Shown here one piece after another: positions 15,330 to 23,812 of a DNA stretch of 64,000 bases. The notes below the pieces were generated by a model. That model was not told where the DNA came from. It worked only from the letters and a program-made list of their open reading frames with translations, and searched no databases. A program made the translations under genes and the position numbers. Every line of letters begins with the position of its first letter. Position 1 is the stretch's first letter. The DNA comes from CAVQWT01 sp963717705 (GTDB taxonomy: Bacteria; Pseudomonadota; Gammaproteobacteria; Burkholderiales; Casimicrobiaceae), in contig CAVQWT010000005.1 in NCBI GenBank assembly GCA_963717705.1, forward strand, positions 186,001-250,000. Reading direction: 5' to 3'.

Positions 15330-17451
15330 TCACTCGGCCTCGATTCCCAGCAATCCCTTCTTCCGCAGCATCGGCGTGGCGTCGGGGTCGCGCCCCCGGA
15401 ACGCGCGGTACGCCGCGTCGGGCGGCAGCGAATTCCCGGAGCCGTAGATGAAGCGCCGGAGCCGGTCCGCGACGCCGGCATCGAACGGATCGCCCGCCTC
15501 GACGAACGCGTCGAAGGCGTCGGCGTCGAGCACCTCGGCCCAAAGGTAGACGTAGTAGCCTGCCGCGTAACCGTCACCCGAGAACAGGTGGCCGAAGTGC
15601 GTCATCCGGTGCCGCATCCGGGTGCCCGCGGGAACGCCCCACGACTCGACCTGCCGCCGCTCGAACTCGACGGCGTCGAAGTCGTCCGCCACCGCGGTCA
15701 GCTCGTGGGCGGCCATGTCGACCAGCGCCGAGGCGACGTACTGCACCGTCTCGAAGCCCTTGTTGAATAGGTGCGCCCTGCGGATGCGCTCGATCAGGTC
15801 GGCCGGCATCGGCGCCCCGGTCCGGTGGTGCCGCGCGTGGCGGGCGAGCACCTCCGGCGCGAGCAGCCAGTGCTCGAACAGCTGCGACGGCAGCTCGACG
15901 AAATCCGACAGCACGCTGGTGCCGGAAAGTCGCCGGTAGCGGACGTCGGACAGCAGGCCGTGCAGCCCGTGGCCGAATTCGTGGAACAGCGTCCGCGCGT
16001 CGTCGAGCGACAGCAGCGTCGCCTCGCCGGCCCCGGCCTTGGCGAAGTTGTTGTGGTTGGCGATGATCGGCAGCACGCGCTCCGGATTGCGCGACTGCAG
16101 CCGGTACTCGCTCATCCACGCACCGCCGGTCTTGGTGGTGCGCGCGAAGTTGTCCGCCAGGAAGATCCCGACCAGCTCGCCGGCACGGCCGCGCACCTCG
16201 TAGACGTGCACGTCGGGGTGATAGGTGCCTATGGCCGGCTGGGGAACGAACGAGATTCCGAACAGGCGATTGGCGCAGTCGAACATCGCCGCCGTCATCG
16301 CGTCGAGGCGAGAAGTAGGGCATCACCTCGGCGTCGTTCAGCCGGTAGTGCGTCTGCCGAACCTTCTCGGCCCAGTAGCGCCAGTCCCACCGCTCGACCG
16401 GCGCGTCGTGGCCGTGCTCGCGCGCCAGCGCCGACAGTTCCTTCACCTCCGCCGCCGCGCGCGCCTTCGCCGGCGCCCAGACCCGTTCGAGCAGTGCGTC
16501 GACCGCGGGCGGTGTGCGCGCCATGCGGTCGGCGAGCGCGTAGTCTGCGTAGCTCGCGTAGCCGTGCAGGCGCGCCTGCTCGAGGCGCAGGCGCAGGATC
16601 TCGGCGACCAGCGGGCGGTTGTCACTGGCACCCGCGTGCCCGCCGCGCGACGACCACGCGGTCTCCGCCTGCTCGCGCAGGTCACGGCGCTCCGAATAGG
16701 TCAGGAACGGCTCGACCGACGACATCGACAGCGTGATGACCCAGGCGTCGGCAAGCCCGCGATCTCGCGCCGCCTGCCGCGCCGAGTCGCGCAGCCAGTC
16801 GGGCAGCCCGGCCAGGTCGGCCTCGGTGGACAGGACCAGCCGGAACCCCGCTTCGTCGGCGAGCACGTTCTGCGCGAACTGCGTCGTCAGGGTCGCGAGC
16901 CGCTCGACGATCGCGGCGTAGCGCTGCTGCGCTGCCGGCGCGAGTTTCGCCCCCGCGCGAACGAAGTCGAGGTGCACGCGTTCGAGCAGCCGCAACTGCT
17001 CGGGGTCGAGCCCGAGCGCATCGCGCCGCGCGTGCAGCGCATCGATGCGGGCGAACAGCGCCGGATGCATGTAGGTTGCGCTGTCGTGCGCGGCCTGCAG
17101 CGGCGCGACGTCCCGCTCGACCGCCTGCAGTTCCGGCGAAGTCTCGGCGGCGGCAAGGTTGCCGAACAGCGTGTTGATTCGCGTCAGCAGCTCGCCGGCG
17201 CGATCGAAGGCGGCCACCGTGTTGTCGAAGTCCGGGGCGCGCGGATTCGCGGCGATGGCGTCGAGCTCGTCGCGGTGGGCCCGCCATGCGGCGTCGAACG
17301 CCGGCCGGAAGTGCGCAGGCTGAACGGCGGCGAACGGCGGCAGGCCGTGCGGCGTGTCCCATGGGGCGAGCAGCGGATTGGCGCCGGCGGCGGCGAGGGG
17401 TGCGCCCGCCGTCGTGGCGTTCGGGGTGGCGGCAGCGATTGAGTTGGGCAT
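15330..17451 (-). pseudogene. M3-family oligopeptidase A (PrlC-like), frameshifted
   Basis: A cytoplasmic zinc peptidase that degrades short peptides. Read in two frames, the protein would have about 706 residues, close to the 680 of oligopeptidase A. The N-terminal frame (ATG 17451) runs through NPLLAPWDTPHGLPPF to DAEVMPYFS; the C-terminal frame resumes at DAMTAAMFDCANRLFGISFV and carries the zinc motif HEFGH with a downstream glutamate, then HFGHLFSGDGYAAGYYVYLW. The break is at 16307-16308, where one G in the plus-strand GG is surplus: removing it restores S-L-D-A-M-T. Both halves are otherwise well conserved, so this is either a recent mutation or a sequencing error rather than old decay. 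It follows ispF after a 105-base gap. Confidence 0.85.
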
Positions 17452-17556
17452 GATCGGGGCATCCGGTAGATTCGACGGCCGTGCGGCGCGGACGAGGGGC
17501 CGACGCCCGCACTACGGGGCCGGCATGAGGGACAGGGGGTGAGTGACCGCGCGCGA

Positions 17557-18054
17557 TCAGCCAGCCTGGTCGTGCAGAGGACGCTCCAGCAGCACCGTCG
17601 CCAGCGCGGCGATGCCTTCGCCGCGGCCGGTGAAGCCGAGGCGCTCGGTCGTCGTCGCCTTGACGCTGACCCGCTCCTCCGCGCACTGCAGGTCCCGCGC
17701 GATGTGTGCGCGCATCTGCGGCACGTGCGGCGCCATCTTCGGAGCCTCGGCGATGATCGTCGCGTCGACGTTGCCGAGCTGCCAGCCCTGCGACTGCGCC
17801 AGGCCGAAGGCGAGGCGCAGCAGCGCGCGGCTGTCGGCCCCCTTCCACCGCGGATCGCTGTCGGGAAAGTGCGCGCCGAGATCGCCCAGCGCAAGGGCGC
17901 CCAGCACCGCGTCGGCGATCGCGTGGAGCAGCACGTCGGCGTCGCTGTGCCCGAGCAGGCCGCGCTCGTGTGGAATGACGACCCCGCCCAGCACCAACGG
18001 CCGGCCGGCGACCAGCGCGTGCACGTCGAAGCCGTTGCCGATGCGAAAACTCAT
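17557..18054 (-). CDS. ispF: 2-C-methyl-D-erythritol 2,4-cyclodiphosphate synthase IspF
   Basis: Forms the cyclic diphosphate in the MEP isoprenoid pathway (165 residues, normal length). The protein starts MSFRIGNGFDVHAL, where the Asp and His of DVH bind the metal. The third ligand is in LLGHSDADVLLHAIADA, followed by GDLGAHFPDSDP. Near the C-terminus are VSVKATTTERLGFTGRGEGI, the CDP-binding and trimer-core region. The start ATG overlaps the ispD stop (ATGA), the common ispD-ispF order. The next gene downstream is the broken oligopeptidase. Confidence 0.97.
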   Translation of the reverse strand: MSFRIGNGFDVHALVAGRPLVLGGVVIPHERGLLGHSDADVLLHAIADAVLGALALGDLGAHFPDSDPRWKGADSRALLRLAFGLAQSQGWQLGNVDATIIAEAPKMAPHVPQMRAHIARDLQCAEERVSVKATTTERLGFTGRGEGIAALATVLLERPLHDQAG

Positions 18055-18779
18055 CCGGAGCCTTTCTCCTGGGCCGCGAGGATCGCCGCGGCGAGCACCA
18101 GGTCGTGCGGAAGCGTGATCTTGATGTTCTGGGCGCTGCCGGCGACCAGCCGCGGCAGCGGCAGGCCGCGCGCGGCCGCGAGCACCTCGACGGCCTGCGC
18201 CTCGTCGGTCGCGTGCAGCGCGGAGGCACCGGCAAACGCGTCGCACAGGATACCGTAGCGGAACATCTGCGGCGTCTGCGCCTGCCACAGGCCGGTGCGA
18301 TCGGCGGTCGTCTTCACCCGCGGCGGAGTCGCGCCGTCGCCGGCTTTCAGCGTGTCGGCGACCGGTATCGCCAGCAGTCCGCCGACCGGGTCGCCCCGCA
18401 GCAGGTCGACCAGCCGGGACAGCGCATCCGGGGGCACGCAGGGTCGCGCCGCATCGTGGACGACCACCCAGTCCTGCGGCGACGCGTGAGGAGCCAGCGC
18501 CGCCAGCGCGTTCCTGACCGTCTCGCCGCGAGTCGCCCCGCCGCAGGGCAGCGCGGTGACGTGCTTGCGGGTCCCGATGCGCGCGGTGTAGTGAGCGTCG
18601 TCGGGCGAGAGCGCCACCAGCGTCACCGCCAGCGGCAAGGCCGCGGCCAGCCGGTCGAGCGTGTGCGCGAGCACGGGCCGGCCGGCGAGATCGGCGTATT
18701 GCTTGGGCAGCCGGCCGCCGAAGCGCGACCCGCCGCCGGCGGCGGGCACGATGGCGATGAGCCGGCTGGTGTCCTTCAC
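18051..18779 (-). CDS. ispD: 2-C-methyl-D-erythritol 4-phosphate cytidylyltransferase IspD
   Basis: Attaches CMP to methylerythritol phosphate in the MEP pathway; 242 residues. The nucleotide-binding loop AIVPAAGGGSRFGGRLPKQY is at the N-terminus, followed by PVLAHTLDRL, then VVVHDAARPCV and the late blocks ADRTGLWQAQTPQMF and TDEAQAVE. The start is GTG at 18779, which overlaps the stop of the upstream GNAT frame (GTGA); no ATG exists before the loop. It ends four bases into ispF. The two enzymes are thus made together from the long leftward transcript that also carries the glc genes. Confidence 0.96.
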   Translation of the reverse strand: MKDTSRLIAIVPAAGGGSRFGGRLPKQYADLAGRPVLAHTLDRLAAALPLAVTLVALSPDDAHYTARIGTRKHVTALPCGGATRGETVRNALAALAPHASPQDWVVVHDAARPCVPPDALSRLVDLLRGDPVGGLLAIPVADTLKAGDGATPPRVKTTADRTGLWQAQTPQMFRYGILCDAFAGASALHATDEAQAVEVLAAARGLPLPRLVAGSAQNIKITLPHDLVLAAAILAAQEKGSG

Positions 18780-19259
18780 AGCAGCTTCGCGATGCGCTCT
18801 TCGTCGAGCGGCACGAAGCCCAGCCGCTCGTAGAAGCGCCATGCGCCGCGGTTGTCGCGGTGGCACGCGCAGTCGATCCGGGTGACGCCCCGCGCCGCGA
18901 GATGCGTCGCCAGCGCCTCGATCATCGCGGTGCCGACCCCGCGCCCGGTCGCGGTGGCGGCGACGGTCACGTCGTCGAGCTTGGCGACGATGCCGCCACG
19001 CGACGTCGAGATCGCGTAGCAGACGACGCAGGCGCCGACGACCTCCGGCACGGGCGCTTCCCGCCGCAGTCCGCTTCGCCGGCCTGCGGCGACCCAGACG
19101 AAGCCGAGTCGCGGGACGCGCGAGGAAGAGCTCGAGCGCGCGGTCCAGCGCGTCGTCGCCGCCGTCGCCGTAGGCCCCGCTCGATGCGCGGTAATGGTCG
19201 TCGCCGCGGAGGAACGCGGACAGCAGCGCCTGCGCGCCCGCGCGAGTTGCCGCGGTCAT
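18776..19259 (-). pseudogene. GNAT-family N-acetyltransferase, frameshifted
   Basis: Two reading frames together give one GNAT protein of about 160 residues. The N-terminal frame (ATG 19259) reads MTAATRAGAQALLSAFLRGD to FLARPAT. The C-terminal frame continues GFVWVAAGRR, then VPEVVGACVV, the acetyl-CoA loop region TATGRGVGTAMIEAL and CHRDNRGAWRFYERLGFVPL. The break is at about 19106, where one extra base (or two missing) separates the frames. An in-frame ATG at 19442 overlapping the thioesterase stop would add a 61-residue extension encoded mostly by the 60-bp repeat. The C-terminal half alone could be translated from 19051 but lacks the start of the fold. The substrate is unknown. Confidence 0.75.
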
Positions 19260-19326
19260 CGCGGCGAAACGCAGCGGGGCCGCCGGCGCCTCCGCCGGTG
19301 CGGTCGCCGGTCGCGCGGCATCTGCA

Positions 19327-19439
19327 CTGCCTTCGTGCTGCGCACTCCGGCATTCGCCCTCGGGGCGGCCCGTCGGGCTTGCTGGGCTGCCTTCGCGCTG
19401 CGCACTCCGGCATTCGCCCTCGGGGCGGCCCGTCGGGCT
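19327..19439. repeat. Two-copy 60-bp-period tandem repeat
   Basis: Copies at 19327-19379 and 19387-19439 are 53 bases long and differ at one base (T at 19336, C at 19396), with a 60-base period. Because 60 is a multiple of three, the repeat stays open when read on the minus strand and encodes SPTGRPEGECRSAQ twice, in frame with the downstream GNAT gene. Peptides of this kind recur, from memory, in annotated proteins of several betaproteobacteria, which would make it a dispersed REP-like sequence; I could not check this. It fills the gap between the thioesterase stop and the GNAT start. Confidence 0.8.
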
Positions 19440-19954
19440 CATCCCGGCACCGGAACGACGAGCGGCGCCAGCGCCGCGCGGATGGCGTCGGGAATCGCGA
19501 CCGGGCGCTGCGTCGCGCGGTCGACCCAGACGTGGACGAAGCGGCCCGTCGCCGCCGGCTGGTCGTCGCCCTGCCGGTAGAGCCCGATTTCGTAGACGGC
19601 CGACGACGTTCCCAGCCGGATCACGCGCAGGCCCGCGTCGACGACGTCGGGAAAGGTCAGCGAGCGATGGAAGCGGCACGACGTCTCGACGACCAGCCCG
19701 ACGACCGGCGCCGAGGCGATGTCGAGGCCGCCGCGCCTGACCAGGTGCTCGTTGACCGCGGTGTCGAAGTACGAATAGTAGGTGACGTTGTTGACGTGCC
19801 CGTAGGTGTCGTTGTCCATCCAGCGGGTCGGGATCGCCAGGAAATGCCGGTACGCGGAGCGCGGCTCCTCGCGCGCACCGGCCTGCGGCCCGGGCGCCGA
19901 TCCAGCGCGCGGCGCGGCACCGGCAGTGACGGCGGAAGTGGGTGCCGGGGGCAT
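19439..19954 (-). CDS. Acyl-CoA thioesterase (4HBT/YbgC type)
   Basis: A hot-dog-fold thioesterase of 171 residues. The catalytic block RWMDNDTYGHVNNVTYYSYF carries the active-site aspartate of the 4-hydroxybenzoyl-CoA thioesterase/YbgC class, and VETSCRFHRSLTFPDVV follows as the second conserved strand. The core starts only after an Ala/Pro-rich lead of about 35 residues, so the true start may lie further in. ATG at 19954 is preferred to a GTG at 19963. It lies 42 bases after glcF in the same direction, and may hydrolyse an acyl-CoA arising from the pathway that the glc genes serve. The stop codon sits at the very edge of the 60-bp repeat. Confidence 0.85.
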   Translation of the reverse strand: MPPAPTSAVTAGAAPRAGSAPGPQAGAREEPRSAYRHFLAIPTRWMDNDTYGHVNNVTYYSYFDTAVNEHLVRRGGLDIASAPVVGLVVETSCRFHRSLTFPDVVDAGLRVIRLGTSSAVYEIGLYRQGDDQPAATGRFVHVWVDRATQRPVAIPDAIRAALAPLVVPVPG

Positions 19955-19996
19955 GGAGATCACCGGTGGCGCCCCGCGCGAGGGACCGCGCGTCGG

Positions 19997-21232
19997 TCAG
20001 CGGCGGCGCAGCATCCGCGCATCGAGCAGCTCGATCCAGTGGACGACGCGCCGTCGGGTGCCCGAGGCGAGGTGGGTCATGCAGCCGATGTTCGCCGTCG
20101 CGATCACGTCGGGGCGACCGGCCTCGAGCGCCTTCAGCTTGTTGGTCCTGAGCTCGCCGGACAGCGCCGGCTGCAGCACCGAGTAGGTGCCCGCCGACCC
20201 GCAACACAGGTGAACGTCGGCGACCGGCAGTACCTCGAGCCCCAGCGCGTGCAGGATCTCCTCGACGCGCCCCTTGAGCTTCATCCCGTGCTGCAGCGTG
20301 CACGGCGGGTGGAAGGCGACCTTCTGCGGCCCGAGGTCCATCGCGATCTTCGGCGCGATCTGCGGCCACTCGGCGGCGACCACCTCGACCGGGTCCTTCG
20401 CGAGCTCGGAGATCCGCTTCGCCCTGGTCGCGTACACCGGGTCGTCGCGGAGCAGGTGGCCATAGTCCTTGACCATGACGCCGCAGCCGCTGGCGGTGAC
20501 GACGATCGCCTCGCAGTCGCGTTCGACGTGCGGCCACCACGCGTCGACATTGCGCTTGACGCGCGCGATGGCGTCGGCCTGCGCGTCGAGATGAAACGGC
20601 AGCGCGCCGCAGCAGCCGCCGGCGGGGACGCGGATCAGCGAAATGCCGACACGGTCGAGCACCCGTGCAGTGGCGGCGTCGATCGACGGCGCGAGCGTCC
20701 CCTGCACGCAGCTGTCCAGCGCGATCGCCTTGCGGGCGTGCCGCGGCTCGGGCCAGTCGCCGCCGGGTGACGCGGCAGGCACCTTGCGGGCGAGCTCCCT
20801 GGGCAGCAGCGGTCGGAGCGCGCGTCCCGCCGCGATGGCGGTCGCGAACAGCGGTCGCGCCAGCAGCCCCTGCCGCAGCAGGTACCGCCGCGCGCGCTCC
20901 AGCGGCGGCCGCCCGACCTGCTGCTCGACCACGTGGCGCCCGATGTCGAGCAGCCGCCCGTATTGCACGCCCGACGGACAGGTCGTCTCGCAGCTACGGC
21001 ACGTCAGGCAGCGGTCGAGGTGCAGCTGCGTCGACGCGGTCGCGGCGGCGCCCTCGAGCACCTGCTTGATCAGGTAGATGCGGCCGCGTGGCCCGTCGAG
21101 CTCGTCGCCCAGCAGCTGGTAGGTCGGACAGGTCGCCGTGCAGAAGCCGCAGTGCACGCACGAGCGCAGGATCGCGTCGGCCTCGCGGCCCTCGGCCGTG
21201 TCGCGGATGAAGTCGGCGAGCGAGGTCTGCAT
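19997..21232 (-). CDS. glcF: Glycolate oxidase iron-sulfur subunit GlcF
   Basis: 411 residues; the electron-transfer subunit of glycolate dehydrogenase, which passes electrons from the FAD subunits to the membrane quinone pool. Two [4Fe-4S] motifs are present, CVHCGFCTATCP at about residues 25-36 and CLTCRSCETTCPSG at about 75-88. The C-terminal CCG domains contain VPAGGCCGALPFH and LCCGSAGTYS, typical of heterodisulfide-reductase-like subunits. The start ATG 21232 is five bases after the glcE stop. With GlcD and GlcE upstream it completes the three-subunit enzyme known from E. coli and common in Burkholderiales. Confidence 0.94.
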   Translation of the reverse strand: MQTSLADFIRDTAEGREADAILRSCVHCGFCTATCPTYQLLGDELDGPRGRIYLIKQVLEGAAATASTQLHLDRCLTCRSCETTCPSGVQYGRLLDIGRHVVEQQVGRPPLERARRYLLRQGLLARPLFATAIAAGRALRPLLPRELARKVPAASPGGDWPEPRHARKAIALDSCVQGTLAPSIDAATARVLDRVGISLIRVPAGGCCGALPFHLDAQADAIARVKRNVDAWWPHVERDCEAIVVTASGCGVMVKDYGHLLRDDPVYATRAKRISELAKDPVEVVAAEWPQIAPKIAMDLGPQKVAFHPPCTLQHGMKLKGRVEEILHALGLEVLPVADVHLCCGSAGTYSVLQPALSGELRTNKLKALEAGRPDVIATANIGCMTHLASGTRRRVVHWIELLDARMLRRR

Positions 21233-21237
21233 CGCGG

Positions 21238-22347
21238 TCAGAACGCGGCGTGCAGCCGGCCCTTGTTGAACACGCCGGCCGGGTCGAACGACGCCTTGAG
21301 CCGCCGGTGGATCGACTCCAGCGGCGCCGACAGCGGCTGAAACGCCGCGGCCGACTTGTCGAACCCGCGGAACAGCGTCGCGTGTCCGCCGTGCGCCTGC
21401 GCCCACGCGCGGAGCTTCGCCGGTTCGGACCGCTCGCCGACGACCCAGCGCAGCGCGCCGCCCCATTCGACCAGCTGGTCGCCACCCAGGTCGCTGAACG
21501 GCGCCGTCGACCGGACCGACAGCCGCCACAGCGAGCGCGACGAAATCTCGCTGCCGGTGGCGCCGATCCTGGCGGTGAAGAACGGATGCGTCTGGTCGCG
21601 CACCGCGCTCCAGAACGTGTCGTCGGCGTCGAGCGGCGCCCCGCCGAGGCGGTCGATCGCGGCGGCGACGGCGGGTTCCGCGCCGGACAGGCGCACCGCC
21701 AGGCGGCCCCCGTGCCAGCACGTCGCCGACAGCGGCAGCGGCTTGCCGCCCCACTCGTTGACCCACCGGATCGCCTCGTCGGCGCCGCAGTCGAACACCC
21801 GCGTCGCCGTCGCGCGCGGCAGCGGCAGGCACTTGAGCGACACCTCCGCGACGATGCCCAGCGTGCCGAGCGCGCCGGTCATCAGCCGCGCGACGTCGAA
21901 GCCGGCGACGTTCTTCATCACCCGGCCGCCGAACGTGAGGTCGTCGCCGCGGCCGTCGATGACGCGCACGCCAAGGACGAAGTCGCGCGCCGCGCCCGCG
22001 TAGGGGCGCCGGGGGCCGGAAAGTCCCGTTGCGATCGCGCCGCCAAGTGTCGCGCCGGCGCCGAAGTGCGGCGGCTCGAAGCCGAGCATCTGTCCGGCGT
22101 CGCGCATCGTGCGCTCGACCTCGGCCAGCGTCGTTCCGGCGCGCGCGGTGATCACCAGCTCGGTCGGGTCGTAGTCGACGACGCCCGCGTACGACGTGGT
22201 GACCAGTCGATCGACGGCGGCGGCCGAATCGACGGCGCAGGCGCCGTAGAAATCCTTGGTGCCGCCGCCGCGGATGACCAGCGGGCGCCCGGACGCGACC
22301 GCGCGGCGGATGCGTCCCTGCCACTCGTCGAGGATCGGGTCGCTCAT
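21238..22347 (-). CDS. glcE: Glycolate oxidase FAD-binding subunit GlcE
   Basis: 369 residues, the usual GlcE size. The PCMH-type FAD domain is visible in GRPLVIRGGGTKDFYG, ELVITARAGTTLAEVERTM, then FGAGATLGGAIATGLSGPRR and VMKNVAGFDVARLMTGALG. The C-terminal cap is short compared with GlcD, and the protein ends RRLKASFDPAGVFNKGRL. GlcE is thought to be a second flavin subunit of the complex rather than the main catalytic one. It starts 36 bases after the preceding FAD oxidase gene and ends five bases before glcF. Confidence 0.93.
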   Translation of the reverse strand: MSDPILDEWQGRIRRAVASGRPLVIRGGGTKDFYGACAVDSAAAVDRLVTTSYAGVVDYDPTELVITARAGTTLAEVERTMRDAGQMLGFEPPHFGAGATLGGAIATGLSGPRRPYAGAARDFVLGVRVIDGRGDDLTFGGRVMKNVAGFDVARLMTGALGTLGIVAEVSLKCLPLPRATATRVFDCGADEAIRWVNEWGGKPLPLSATCWHGGRLAVRLSGAEPAVAAAIDRLGGAPLDADDTFWSAVRDQTHPFFTARIGATGSEISSRSLWRLSVRSTAPFSDLGGDQLVEWGGALRWVVGERSEPAKLRAWAQAHGGHATLFRGFDKSAAAFQPLSAPLESIHRRLKASFDPAGVFNKGRLHAAF

Positions 22348-22383
22348 GGTCGCGGGGTCACGATGCGATCGCGGCAGCGGCGC

Positions 22384-23799
22384 TCACAGCGGCACCGTCT
22401 TGCCCGGGTTCATCAGGTTGTGCGGATCCAGCGCGCGCTTGATCGCACGCATCAGGTCGACCGCCTCGCCGTGCTCGACGACGAGCGCGTCGAGCTTGTG
22501 CACGCCGATCCCGTGCTCGCCGGTGCAGGTACCGCCCATGCCGATCGCGCGCAGGCTCACGCGGTGGGCGAGCGCCTCGGCCTTCGCGCGCTCGGCGGCA
22601 TCGGCCGGGTCGAACAGCAGCAGCAGGTGGAAGTTGCCGTCGCCGACGTGCCCGACGATCGGCGCGACCATGCCCTCGCGCGCGACGTCGTCGCAGGTTT
22701 CGCGCAGGCAGTCGGCGAGCCGCGAGATCGGGACGCAGGCGTCGGTGGAGAAAGCCTGCTTGCCGGGGCAAAGGGACAGCGCCGCGTAGTAGGCGTTGTG
22801 CCGCGCCTTCCACAGCCTGGAGCGCTCCTCCGGCTGCGTCGCCCAGCGGAAGTCGCTGCCGCCGTGGTCGGCGGTGATCTGCTGCATCAGCTGCGCCTGC
22901 TCGGCGACGCCGGCGGCGGTGCCGTGGAACTCGAAGAACAGCGTCGGCTTTTCCGCAAAGCCGTCGAGCTTCGAGTAGCGGATGCAGGCGCCCATCTGCA
23001 GCGCGTCGAGGAGCTCGATGCGCGCGACCGGGATGCCGTGCTGCATCGCCGCGATCACTGCGTGCGTCGCCGAGTCCAGCTTGTCGAACTGGCAGACCGC
23101 GGCGGAGATCGCCTCGGGCACCCCGTACAGCCGCAGCTGCACTTCGGTGATGACGCCCAGCGTGCCCTCGGCGCCGACGAACAGGCGGGTGAGGTCGTAG
23201 CCCGCCGCCGACTTGCGGGCGCGGCCGCCCGTGCGGATCAGGCGGCCCTCGGCGGTGACGACGGTGAGCCCGAGCACGTTCTCGCGCATGGTGCCGTAGC
23301 GGACCGCGTTGGTGCCCGACGCGCGAGTCGCCGCCATCCCGCCCAGCGTCGCGTTGGCGCCGGGATCGATCGGAAAGAAGAGGCCGGTGGCCCTGAGCTC
23401 GGCGTTGAGCTGCTCGCGGGTGACGCCCGCCTGCACGCGGCAGTCGAGGTCGTCGCCGTTCACCTCCAGCACCCGGTCCATTCGCGACAGGTCGATGCAC
23501 ACGCCGCCGGCCGGCGCCGCGACGTGTCCCTCGAGCGAGGTGCCGACGCCGAACGGAATCACCGGCACGCGCGCCGCGGCCGCGAGCCGGACGATGGCGA
23601 CCACCTCGTCGTTGTCCCGCGGCCAGACCACGACGTCGGGCAGCGCCGCGTCGGGCATCCCCTCGCCCCGGGAGTGCTGCGCCCGGATCGCCTCGCCGGT
23701 GGTCGCGCGATCGCCGTAGTCGGCGACCAGCCGCTCGACCACGCCGGCGACGGCGGCGGCAGGCGGTCGCGCGAGCTTGAGGTCGGTCAGCGCGTTCAT
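22384..23799 (-). CDS. FAD-linked oxidase, D-lactate dehydrogenase/GlcD type
   Basis: 471 residues with the vanillyl-alcohol-oxidase fold. The FAD domain has VPVIPFGVGTSLEGHVAAPA and PGANATLGGMAATRASGTNA, and the C-terminal cap ends with GHVGDGNFHLLLLFD, the metal- and substrate-binding histidine block, then GGTCTGEHGIGVHK and DPHNLMNPGK. It differs from the adjacent GlcD at most positions; the sequence is closer to cytochrome-linked D-lactate dehydrogenases (Dld) of mitochondria and bacteria. Having both enzymes in one operon suggests use of more than one 2-hydroxy acid. The gap to glcD is only 13 bases. The acceptor could be cytochrome c or the shared GlcF (not determinable). Confidence 0.9.
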   Translation of the reverse strand: MNALTDLKLARPPAAAVAGVVERLVADYGDRATTGEAIRAQHSRGEGMPDAALPDVVVWPRDNDEVVAIVRLAAAARVPVIPFGVGTSLEGHVAAPAGGVCIDLSRMDRVLEVNGDDLDCRVQAGVTREQLNAELRATGLFFPIDPGANATLGGMAATRASGTNAVRYGTMRENVLGLTVVTAEGRLIRTGGRARKSAAGYDLTRLFVGAEGTLGVITEVQLRLYGVPEAISAAVCQFDKLDSATHAVIAAMQHGIPVARIELLDALQMGACIRYSKLDGFAEKPTLFFEFHGTAAGVAEQAQLMQQITADHGGSDFRWATQPEERSRLWKARHNAYYAALSLCPGKQAFSTDACVPISRLADCLRETCDDVAREGMVAPIVGHVGDGNFHLLLLFDPADAAERAKAEALAHRVSLRAIGMGGTCTGEHGIGVHKLDALVVEHGEAVDLMRAIKRALDPHNLMNPGKTVPL

Positions 23800-23812
23800 C
23801 GTCGGCCTCCGT

